Source: Akkermansiaceae bacterium UBA1506
GTDB taxonomy: Bacteria > Verrucomicrobiota > Verrucomicrobiia > Verrucomicrobiales > DEV007
Direction of reading: 5' to 3'
DNA length: 12,744 nucleotides
Assembly: GCA_002323995.1 (NCBI GenBank)
Contig: DCQY01000118.1
Location: 27,726-40,469 of the forward strand
Below the pieces are notes generated by a model, which had not been told where the DNA came from, made no database searches, and saw only the letters and a list, made by a program, of their open reading frames with translations. Within the stretch, counting starts at the first letter, position 1; each line of letters starts with the position of its first letter. The translations under genes and the position numbers were made by a program. Below, piece by piece: positions 1 to 6,226 of the stretch.

Positions 1-83
1 TTGGTCGCTTGGGTGGCTCGCGCGTTCAGCTTCTTTCGGGTGGTTGGTTTCCGTTTTGAAGTGCTGGTTTTGCGGGCGGCCAT
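1..83 (-). CDS. Partial N-terminus of a basic protein, runs off the left edge
   Basis: Reading the minus strand from an ATG at 83-81, the frame stays open to the window edge (27 full codons). It encodes a tail-like N-terminus rich in Lys, Arg, Thr and Ala, beginning MAARKTSTSKRKPTTRKK. Such basic, low-complexity starts are common in DNA- or RNA-associated proteins (FtsK-type translocases, Rho, histone-like proteins), but the visible part has no diagnostic motif, so no function is assigned. Only a weak GGA lies upstream as a possible ribosome site. The AT-rich gap to its right would hold its promoter. The opposite strand is also partly open here, so coding status is only moderately supported. 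Confidence 0.5.
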   Translation of the reverse strand, partial: MAARKTSTSKRKPTTRKKLNARATQAT

Positions 84-284
84 AGAATTCCGTTTCGTAA
101 GCGATGGACTACTTGTATATCTAGAAATTATTAGAAAACTCTAGAAAGCATAGATTTGGTCATAAATATGGTCTAAACGGGCTTAAAGGGCAACGCATAT
201 CTTAGTTTTCTTAACTAAACTTATTCCTCGATTCGACAGAGGTTGGATTGACAGGAAAAGCTGTCAAATCGTAGTCTCCGACGT
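84..284. other. AT-rich divergent intergenic region with phased repeats
   Basis: This is the most AT-rich stretch of the window and lies between two divergently read genes. TAGAAA occurs at 122, 132 and 142, exactly 10 bp apart, with a related TAGATT at 151. TGGTC is repeated at 157-161 and 169-173. A 6-bp inverted repeat TTAGTT/AACTAA sits at 202-207/213-218. A second, TGACAG/CTGTCA, sits at 249-254/261-266 and overlaps a TTGACA hexamer at 248-253. No open frame of useful length is seen. The region probably holds promoters for both flanking genes. Confidence 0.5.
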
Positions 285-293
285 GTGAACCAA

Positions 294-731
294 ATGCGCC
301 TGATCCTCCAAATCGCTGCCCTGATCGCCCTCTCACTCGCTTTGACTGGTTGCGGCAAGGATTGGCTACTTGGAAAGTGGGAATTCGATAAGGAAAGAAC
401 GCTCGAAGCGATGACCGCTCCAGAAGATCCAGAAACCAAGAATCTCCTTTCTGGAGTCGTTAGCGGGCTTCAAAGAGGACTTTCTCAGCTTCTTTTCACG
501 CAACTCGACGGCGTTACCGTTGAATACACGAAAAAAGAGATGCGTCGCACGAAGAATGGAGTCGGGGAAGCAATCGGTTACAAAGTGATCGAGGAAGCGG
601 ATGAAAAGACTCGGGTTATCCAGTACGATGACGGGAATATCGTGACGGTTCAGAAGGTCGATAACGGTCTCAAATCGCTGATGATGGGCGAGCACAAGGT
701 CTGGGTTTATTTTAAACCTGTTGCGGAGTAG
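294..731 (+). CDS. Small predicted lipoprotein of unknown function
   Basis: This is a 145-residue protein counted from the ATG at 294; an in-frame GTG at 285 would add three residues. Residues 1-19 form a signal peptide (MR, then a hydrophobic stretch) ending in a lipobox LTGC with the acylated Cys at 20, so the mature protein should be membrane-anchored. Residues after the Cys are Gly-Lys, not Asp, which by the Lol rule would favour the outer membrane. The mature part opens with a W-x-x-GKWEFD segment, reminiscent of lipocalin-like beta-barrel starts, then a helical, charged middle and a beta-rich second half. I do not recognise a named family. It is transcribed alone and ends at a strong terminator. 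No clear Shine-Dalgarno sequence precedes either start. Confidence 0.8.
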   Translation: MRLILQIAALIALSLALTGCGKDWLLGKWEFDKERTLEAMTAPEDPETKNLLSGVVSGLQRGLSQLLFTQLDGVTVEYTKKEMRRTKNGVGEAIGYKVIEEADEKTRVIQYDDGNIVTVQKVDNGLKSLMMGEHKVWVYFKPVAE

Positions 732-741
732 TCGTGCACAA

Positions 742-769
742 AAAAACCGGAGCCCTCGCTCCGGTTTTT
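742..769. terminator. Bidirectional intrinsic terminator between the lipoprotein gene and ilvC
   Basis: A perfect 12-bp stem (742-753 with 758-769) closes a 4-base CCTC loop. Its outer part is an A-run on one side and a T-run on the other, so it can terminate the plus-strand lipoprotein gene and also the minus-strand ilvC transcript. It lies 10 bp after the lipoprotein stop codon and about 43 bp past the ilvC stop. Confidence 0.9.
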
Positions 770-778
770 CAAATTCAT

Positions 779-816
779 TTGATCAAGAATGGCCTCATAA
801 CGAGGCCATTGATCAA
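779..816 (-). other. Stem-loop overlapping the ilvC stop codon
   Basis: A 9-bp stem (788-796 with 802-810, loop ATAAC) is extended by a second 6-bp stem (779-784 with 811-816) across a 3-base bulge. The outer arm contains the ilvC TGA (813-815). No T-run follows, so this looks like a 3'-end stabilising or transcript-protecting hairpin placed just before the true terminator, rather than a terminator itself. Confidence 0.6.
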
Positions 817-1841
817 TGGTAGGACGCCTGGGCACCCTTGATGTCCCGCTTCTTGAGCCACGGCATCAGATTACGCAGACGCTTACCCACTTTCTCAATC
901 TGATGTTGAGATCCCTCTTTACGGAGTTGCTTGAAATTCGAGCAACCATCGTCGGACTCCTTAATCCACTCCTTGGCAAATTTGCCGGACTGAATGTTCT
1001 TTAGAGCACGCTGCATCTTCTTCTTCACCGAAGCGTCTATAATAGTCGGGCCCGTCTTCACATCACCCCACTCAGCGGTGTCGGAGATAGAAAAACGCAT
1101 TCCGGAAATACCAGACTCGTTAATCAGGTCAACGGTGAGCTTTAACTCATGAAGGCACTCAAAGTAGGCCATCTCAGGCTGGTAACCGGCTTCCACAAGA
1201 GTTTCGAAGCCAGCAGTGATGAGCTGGCTGACGCCACCGCATAGTACTGTCTGCTCACCAAAGAGATCAGTCTCAGTCTCCTCTTTAAAGGTAGTCTGGA
1301 AAGTGCCTGCACGCGTACCACCGACCCCTTTGGCCCAAGCTAGAGCGATCTTCTTCGCATCCCGCCCGGGATTTTGCTCCACTGCAATCAGGGCAGGAAC
1401 ACCTTTACCTTCGACGAACTGGCGACGAACGATATGTCCAGGTCCCTTGGGAGCCACCATGATCACATTGACGAAGTCAGGAAGCTCAATAGTCTTGAAG
1501 TGAACGGCGAACCCGTGGCTAAACAGGAGAGTCTTTCCTTTCTTAAGGTTGGGAAGGATATCCTCATTGTAAATCGCGGCGATCTTCGTATCGGGAGTTG
1601 CAACGAAAATGACATCAGCGGCTTCGACGGCGTCAGCCGTATCCATAACATCGAAGCCGTATTCGGCTGCGACTGCACGCGACTTACTCTTGGCATAGAG
1701 GCCGATGATGACCTTGACACCGCTGTCCTTGAGGTTGAGGGCGTGCGCGTGCCCTTGAGAACCAAATCCAATAACGGCACAGGTCTTGCCTTTAAGCACA
1801 CCTAAGTCCGCATCTTTGTCCGTGTAAATTTTTGCTGCCAT
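813..1841 (-). CDS. ilvC: Ketol-acid reductoisomerase (class I, NADP-dependent type)
   Basis: It converts acetolactate or acetohydroxybutyrate to the dihydroxy acid in cytoplasmic valine, leucine and isoleucine synthesis, using Mg2+ and NAD(P)H. At 342 residues it matches the short class I form. The N-terminal Rossmann motif GFGSQG is at 25-30 and the catalytic-region SHG at 108-110. The C-terminal all-helical domain has the metal ligands in TDLFGEQ (D192, E196) and FECLHE (E228, E232), plus the substrate serine near S253 (RFSISDTAEWGD). The cofactor loop after beta-2 reads GLYAKSKSR, keeping the two serines that usually bind the 2'-phosphate of NADPH. It stands apart from ilvB/ilvH/leuA within this window and is last in a minus-strand run, 89 bp after the cysteine desulfurase gene. 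Start ATG at 1841 gives the standard N-terminus. Confidence 0.97.
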   Translation of the reverse strand: MAAKIYTDKDADLGVLKGKTCAVIGFGSQGHAHALNLKDSGVKVIIGLYAKSKSRAVAAEYGFDVMDTADAVEAADVIFVATPDTKIAAIYNEDILPNLKKGKTLLFSHGFAVHFKTIELPDFVNVIMVAPKGPGHIVRRQFVEGKGVPALIAVEQNPGRDAKKIALAWAKGVGGTRAGTFQTTFKEETETDLFGEQTVLCGGVSQLITAGFETLVEAGYQPEMAYFECLHELKLTVDLINESGISGMRFSISDTAEWGDVKTGPTIIDASVKKKMQRALKNIQSGKFAKEWIKESDDGCSNFKQLRKEGSQHQIEKVGKRLRNLMPWLKKRDIKGAQASYH

Positions 1842-1930
1842 CTGTTTTTTAACTGCGTTTTCGAAGAGGCGCGTAGGTTCCGCCCAAACCAGTGAATGGT
1901 CAAACGGTATTCTGTATTCGAGAAGACCAG

Positions 1931-3109
1931 CTACTCTCCACTGGACCCTCTAACAACACGGCTCCCTCCACGAGGGAGCACCACCCTCAACTTTCCAACG
2001 GCTGTTTCGATCGCTGAGACGGCTTTTACGACCTCATCTTCCGTTGTGAGATGAGATAGAGAAAACCGAACGCTGCCACGCGCTCTGGAGGAGGATTGCC
2101 CCATGGCTTTTAAAATCCGGCTTGGTTTCACCGAACCAGTGCTGCATGCAGAACCGGGCGAACAACAGATACCTGCTTCGTCCAGAAGGATGAGAAGCCC
2201 TTCGCCGTCGACATCTGGGAAATAAAGGTTGGTAGTATTTGGCAATCTGCGATCACGATCGCCATTTACCTCGGAACCCTCTACCGCCTGGAGCACTTCA
2301 GATTCGAATCGGTCACGAAGTTTTGAAACAGAATTTGCGTGGTCGATTCGAGCTGCCGCCAACTCTGCCGCCACTCCCATGCCAACGATACCGGCTACGT
2401 TTTCGGTGCCAGAACGGCGTTTTTCCTCCTGACCACCACCGAGCAGAAACGCTTGGAATCTCGCGTGACGATTCTGGTAGAGTGCGCCGACACCTTTGGG
2501 GCCATGAAATTTGTGCGCCGACATCGAGAGAGCATGAATCGGCAAATCTTTCACTGAAAGAGGGATTTTTCCCACCGCTTGAACAGCATCGGTGTGGAAA
2601 TAGACATCGCGCTCAGAAGTTAGTTCGGCAGCCTCTTTTATTCGGCTCAGCACACCGGTCTCATTGTTTGCCCAGATCAGACTCGCGATGGCAACCTGAT
2701 CATCTGCCAATGACTCTTTCCAAGCATCGACATCGAGATGCCCTTCAGAGTCCACCTCCACAAACCTCCCTTCGTAGCCTGATTCTCCGAGAAACTTTGC
2801 CACTTCGTCAACAGCGCTGTGCTCGACCGTTGAAGTTAGGATAGCTTTTCGCTGCGGTCTCATCGCCAGCGATGAACGCAGCGCAGTATTGTTCGACTCA
2901 GTTCCACAGCTGGTGAAGATTATCTCTTCCGGATGGGCTCCGATCAGTGAAGCTACCTGCTCTTTCGCACGACCGATCGCTGCCCTCGCCTGCCGACCAA
3001 AACGGTATCCCCCCGATGGATTGCCGTAGCGCTCTCCCAACCAGGGCAGCATGCTTTCAAGCACTTCGGGAACGACAGAAGTAGTCGCGTTATTATCGAG
3101 GTATATCAT
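1931..3109 (-). CDS. Cysteine desulfurase, NifS/IscS family
   Basis: This PLP enzyme removes sulfur from L-cysteine, giving alanine and an enzyme persulfide for Fe-S clusters, thiolated tRNA or other cofactors. The 392 residues begin with the family signature YLDNNATT. PLP-contacting residues include H97 (VEHSAV), D174 and Q177 (HTDAVQ), and the Schiff-base lysine K200 in SAHKFHGPKG. RRSGTEN (231-237) is the usual substrate-binding segment. The active-site cysteine is C322 in GSACSTGS, on the longer mobile loop of group I enzymes, and an extra CC pair lies just before it (315-316). No IscU, IscR or SufE gene adjoins, so whether it is IscS, NifS or a tRNA-thiolation enzyme cannot be decided, and no symbol is given. 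AAAAAGGA lies directly against the ATG, unusually close for a ribosome site. Confidence 0.93.
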   Translation of the reverse strand: MIYLDNNATTSVVPEVLESMLPWLGERYGNPSGGYRFGRQARAAIGRAKEQVASLIGAHPEEIIFTSCGTESNNTALRSSLAMRPQRKAILTSTVEHSAVDEVAKFLGESGYEGRFVEVDSEGHLDVDAWKESLADDQVAIASLIWANNETGVLSRIKEAAELTSERDVYFHTDAVQAVGKIPLSVKDLPIHALSMSAHKFHGPKGVGALYQNRHARFQAFLLGGGQEEKRRSGTENVAGIVGMGVAAELAAARIDHANSVSKLRDRFESEVLQAVEGSEVNGDRDRRLPNTTNLYFPDVDGEGLLILLDEAGICCSPGSACSTGSVKPSRILKAMGQSSSRARGSVRFSLSHLTTEDEVVKAVSAIETAVGKLRVVLPRGGSRVVRGSSGE

Positions 3110-3165
3110 TCCTTTTTATCGGGATTGCACGATTATGCATTGGTATCTTCTGCGAAGTAGTCGCC

Positions 3166-4383
3166 TCACTGGAGACTAACTTCAAATTCTCCACCTTCCA
3201 AGATGGACTTGGCCTCTCCCACGAGGAAAAGCGACCCGGCCACGAGTTGTCGACCTTCTACCCTAGCAAGCGCTTCTTCGAGGCTGGAAGCGGAATTTAC
3301 TTTTTGAGGATCGCCACCAGCGCTGACAAACGCTTTGGTCATCTCCGCCGCCGAGAGACGCCGCTCCGACCTAATGGGAACGAAGGTCACTGATGAAATG
3401 ATGGGGAGCATCGCTCGAAAGATGCCACCGAGGTCCTTTGATTCTGCGGCCCCGAAAATGAGCTGAGCTGATTCCTTGGGGAATGTCTCCTTCCAAGCAG
3501 CACACAAGGCTTGAGCGGAAGCTTCATTATGCGCCCCATCGAGAACAAGGAACTCCCCGACGATTTCAAATCGTCCCGGCCATGAGGTGTCACTTAGTGA
3601 TTGTTGAATCCCTTCCTGAGTCAAACGGTCACCTTCAACTCGACAAGCCGCCTCAACCGCAAGAGCAGCATTCTCCCTCTGATGGGGACCTTTCAACCCG
3701 AGTGGCCACTCTTCTGGCAGCGGATGCGCCTCAATATAAGGAACCCCAAGAGTTAAAGCCCGACGACCCACGACATCGCGGGCTTCCGGGTGCAGGTCAG
3801 CAACAATCAGCGGCGTCTCTGGCTTGATGATCCCGGCTTTTTCAAAGGCAATCTCGCGAATTGTTTCGCCAAGCCACTCCTGATGGTCGAGCCCAATCGA
3901 AGTAATCACACTCACCGTCGCATTTACCGCATTCGTCGCGTCGAAGCGGCCACCCATCCCGGTTTCGAGTAAAATAATCTCGCAGTCTTCGTCACAGAAA
4001 AATCGTAGCGCTAGGGCGAGGCTGATCTCGAAAAAAGTCGGGTGTGTCTCCCAGTTATCTATCAATTCCCTGATATCATTCAAGATCTCGGTCGCTCGAT
4101 CCTCCGGAATCAATTCGCCACTAACTTGAATTCGCTCCAGATATGAAATGAGATGAGGTGAAGTGAACAAACCTGTCTTCAATCCCACATCCCGCAGGAT
4201 TCTCTCACTGAAGGCGCAAACCGAACCTTTGCCGTTAGTACCGGCAACGTGGATAATCTTTCGTTCCACAAGGTCACTAGTGACGGATAGATCCTTAAGC
4301 AGACGAGCCACATTATCGAGGCCCAACTTGATACCGACGAGCTGCGTGCCGTATAGCCACTTTATGGTTGCATCGTAATCCAC
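3166..4383 (-). CDS. folC: Folylpolyglutamate synthase / dihydrofolate synthase
   Basis: This ATP-dependent ligase adds glutamate to dihydropteroate and/or extends the polyglutamate tail of folates in the cytoplasm. I place the start at a GTG (4383-4381), because FolC proteins normally begin just before the helix here read as DYDATIKWLYGTQ followed by IKLGLDN. The frame stays open upstream to a GTG at 4407 and an ATG at 4461, the latter adding 26 unusual Cys/Phe-rich residues. Motifs, numbered from the 4461 ATG: P-loop GTNGKGS 74-80, SPHL 101-104, ETGMGGRFDATN 166-177, SIGLDHQEWLG 188-198, FEKAGIIK 206-213, and the C-terminal-domain DGAHN 308-312. About 405 residues is normal for the family. 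It lies 56 bp upstream of the cysteine desulfurase gene, probably cotranscribed. Confidence 0.93.
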   Translation of the reverse strand: MDYDATIKWLYGTQLVGIKLGLDNVARLLKDLSVTSDLVERKIIHVAGTNGKGSVCAFSERILRDVGLKTGLFTSPHLISYLERIQVSGELIPEDRATEILNDIRELIDNWETHPTFFEISLALALRFFCDEDCEIILLETGMGGRFDATNAVNATVSVITSIGLDHQEWLGETIREIAFEKAGIIKPETPLIVADLHPEARDVVGRRALTLGVPYIEAHPLPEEWPLGLKGPHQRENAALAVEAACRVEGDRLTQEGIQQSLSDTSWPGRFEIVGEFLVLDGAHNEASAQALCAAWKETFPKESAQLIFGAAESKDLGGIFRAMLPIISSVTFVPIRSERRLSAAEMTKAFVSAGGDPQKVNSASSLEEALARVEGRQLVAGSLFLVGEAKSILEGGEFEVSLQ

Positions 4384-4407
4384 GTCTTGAACTCTTGATT
4401 GGTGCAC

Positions 4408-4445
4408 AAAAAAGACCTGCCAGCAGTAAAAGTCCAGCAGGCAGG
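4408..4445 (-). terminator. Possible intrinsic terminator or attenuator before folC
   Basis: On the minus strand a 6-bp all-but-one GC stem (CCTGCC/GGCAGG, plus-strand arms 4416-4421 and 4440-4445) with an 18-base loop is followed by TC and six T residues (complement of 4408-4413). This resembles an intrinsic terminator for the arsC transcript. It ends next to the GTG at 4407 and 24 bp before the GTG at 4383, so it would act as an attenuator in the folC leader or a leaky terminator. The loop is longer than usual, so support is modest. Confidence 0.4.
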
Positions 4446-4568
4446 GCCTAAAGATGAGCATGGGAACTCGGAAATCAATACGGCTTACCTCACCGGCACA
4501 GCCACATAATGCAGAGAATTACCTATCTTTTTAAGAATCAGATATCCGTTCAGTTATCTGAGTCGGAT

Positions 4569-5015
4569 TCAGGAAGTCCCGTCTTTTCGACCCAATCCGT
4601 AGGCAGAAAAGACCTGATCAATCTCATCTCGAACCCGCCGAAACACCGCCATTTGCTCTTCTTCCGAACTCTCAGCATGGGCCGGGTCATCGAAAGGCCA
4701 ATGATAACGGCGTTCCTGACCAGGAAAAACCGGGCAAATCTGATCCACATTTCCACAAACGGTGATCACTGTTTCGACGCGTTGATCGATAAACTCATCG
4801 AGAGACTTAGACCGAGCGTCGGAAATATCCAAACCCAGCTCAGCAACCGCCTTGATAGAAAGCGGGTGAACATAGCCACTTGGCGCTGATCCGGCACTGG
4901 CGACTCTGAGGCTGCTACCCGCCGCCTTCTGCAGCAACGCCTCCGCCATTTGCGAACGGCAGGAGTTGCCAGAACAAAGAATCAAGACGAGAGGAACATT
5001 ATCTGAATCACTCAT
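4569..5015 (-). CDS. arsC: Arsenate reductase of the thioredoxin-coupled, LMW-phosphatase fold
   Basis: This 148-residue cytoplasmic protein has the phosphatase loop CSGNSCRS with nucleophile C14, C19 and R20, and the WPFDDP acid loop (D109/D110). It also has the two extra cysteines, C87 and C94 in VCGNVDQICP, that separate thioredoxin-linked arsenate reductases of the staphylococcal plasmid type from simple tyrosine phosphatases. In that family arsenate is reduced through a C10/C82/C89 disulfide cascade; all three equivalents are present here. No arsR, arsB/acr3 or arsM gene is nearby, so a role in arsenate resistance is inferred from the motif alone, and another phosphatase-like role is possible. 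It is first of the minus-strand run and divergent from rlmN, with 66 bp between the ATG at 5015 and my preferred rlmN start. Confidence 0.88.
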   Translation of the reverse strand: MSDSDNVPLVLILCSGNSCRSQMAEALLQKAAGSSLRVASAGSAPSGYVHPLSIKAVAELGLDISDARSKSLDEFIDQRVETVITVCGNVDQICPVFPGQERRYHWPFDDPAHAESSEEEQMAVFRRVRDEIDQVFSAYGLGRKDGTS

Positions 5016-5049
5016 AAAGCCTGAGAAAAATCGAGACTGCCAATCTTGT

Positions 5050-5063
5050 CAAACCGTGGTTTG
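5050..5063. promoter_or_regulatory. Short palindrome in the arsC-rlmN divergent region
   Basis: CAAACC/GGTTTG with a 2-base GT centre forms a perfect 6-bp dyad midway between the arsC ATG (5015) and the rlmN ATG (5082). Its size and place fit an operator for a dimeric regulator, but no regulator gene is nearby and chance cannot be excluded. Confidence 0.25.
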
Positions 5064-5081
5064 TTAACTCAAGTCACGGAC

Positions 5082-6185
5082 ATGGCGAATACCCCAGTTA
5101 AGACAGAAGTGCCTCCCTCGGCACTTGGCCTCACACTCGATGATTGGATCGAGTGGGCGGAGTCCAATGGACAGCCCAAGTTTCGCGCAAAGCAGATCGT
5201 GGAGTGGCTCTATCAGAAGCGAGTCAAGTCCTTCGATGAGATGACGAATCTGAGCCATGAGCTGCGTGAGCAATTGAGTGCACAGTTCTCTATGGGCTTT
5301 CTGCCGGTCGTTCGCGCCACCGGTTCGCAGGACACAACACGAAAATTTCTGTTTCGCCTCGGTGACGGCCGTTTCATCGAAACAGTCCGTATCCCCGCCA
5401 ATGCCAATTTCGATGGCGATCGAAGTGGTCGCATCACTCTTTGCGTCTCCAGCCAAGTCGGATGCGCTTATGCCTGCAAGTTCTGCGCCTCGGGACTCGC
5501 CGGGTTTACCCGTAATCTCAAAGTTGGCGAAATCGTTAGCCAAGTCATTAGCGTCGAACATGAGACTAGTGAGCCCGTTCGAAATATCGTGTTCATGGGC
5601 ATGGGCGAACCTCTTGCTAATCTATCTCGCTTGAACAAGGCTTTGGAAATTCTCAACTCCGACTGGGGTATGAACATCGGGGCCCGTCACATGACCGTCT
5701 CCACCAGCGGCCTCGCCCCCCAGATCGAAAAACTGGCCGAGATCCCCCGCCAGATCCGACTCGCTATTTCACTGCACGGCGCCACTGACGAAGTGCGCGA
5801 CCAGATCATGCCGATCAATAAGAAGTATCCAATCGATCGCCTCTTTGAAGCCCTCGAAACATGGAGCCGCTACAAGAAACAGATGATCACCTTTGAATAC
5901 ATTCTCATTAAAGGGGTCAATGACAGCGCCGCCGACGCGGCCGAGCTTGCTCGCCGCGCTAAAAAACTTCATGCCAAGGTGAACCTGATTCCCTACAACA
6001 CCGTCGAGGGCCTCCAGTGGAAACGTCCTGACGAAGAGGAGCAGGATGCCTTCCTCTCAGTTCTAACTAAAGCCAATATCACTGCGACTCTACGACGGGA
6101 GAAAGGCCACGACATAGACGCCGCCTGCGGTCAGCTGCGCCTTCAGGAAGAAACGGCTGAGGGCATTATAGAGACAGTATTCTAG
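5082..6185 (+). CDS. rlmN: Dual-specificity RNA methyltransferase RlmN (radical SAM)
   Basis: It methylates C2 of adenosine in 23S rRNA (A2503 in E. coli numbering) and of A37 in some tRNAs, improving decoding fidelity. I chose the ATG at 5082 (367 residues). An upstream in-frame TTG at 5046 would add twelve residues and would place the 5050-5063 palindrome inside the gene. Numbered from the ATG, the radical-SAM cluster motif CxxxCxxC is C128-C132-C135 (CAYACKFC). GMGEPLAN follows at 173-180, and the resolving cysteine that carries the methyl group lies in AACGQLR (C349). An N-terminal helical domain (KFRAKQIVEWLYQKR) matches RlmN rather than a short radical-SAM protein. Cfr (C8 methylation) is a homolog, but length and context favour RlmN. 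It converges on pntB, with a 41-bp gap. Confidence 0.95.
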   Translation: MANTPVKTEVPPSALGLTLDDWIEWAESNGQPKFRAKQIVEWLYQKRVKSFDEMTNLSHELREQLSAQFSMGFLPVVRATGSQDTTRKFLFRLGDGRFIETVRIPANANFDGDRSGRITLCVSSQVGCAYACKFCASGLAGFTRNLKVGEIVSQVISVEHETSEPVRNIVFMGMGEPLANLSRLNKALEILNSDWGMNIGARHMTVSTSGLAPQIEKLAEIPRQIRLAISLHGATDEVRDQIMPINKKYPIDRLFEALETWSRYKKQMITFEYILIKGVNDSAADAAELARRAKKLHAKVNLIPYNTVEGLQWKRPDEEEQDAFLSVLTKANITATLRREKGHDIDAACGQLRLQEETAEGIIETVF

Positions 6186-6220
6186 GCGACCACCTCTCTG
6201 AAACTTTAGTGGTGAATCGC
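6186..6220. other. Weak stem-loop between convergent rlmN and pntB
   Basis: GCGACCAC (6186-6193) can pair with GTGG (6209-6212) and TCGC (6217-6220) across a 4-base bulge. It is the only structure seen in the 41-bp convergent gap and lacks a strong T-run, so any terminator role is speculative. Confidence 0.25.
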
Positions 6221-6226
6221 TCCAAG

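Noticed and set aside
1374..1805. 143-residue open frame opposite ilvC
   Set aside because: It is a shadow of ilvC with no recognisable motif or independent ribosome site.
2239..2844. 201-residue open frame on the plus strand opposite the cysteine desulfurase gene
   Set aside because: It is Pro/Arg/His-rich, featureless and wholly within a well-supported gene on the other strand.
4384..4568. Possible tetrahydrofolate or other riboswitch, or small SRP-type RNA, upstream of folC
   Set aside because: I looked for THF, ZTP and cobalamin consensus boxes and for the SRP GGAAG-type loop and found none; only the short hairpin plus T-run is supported.
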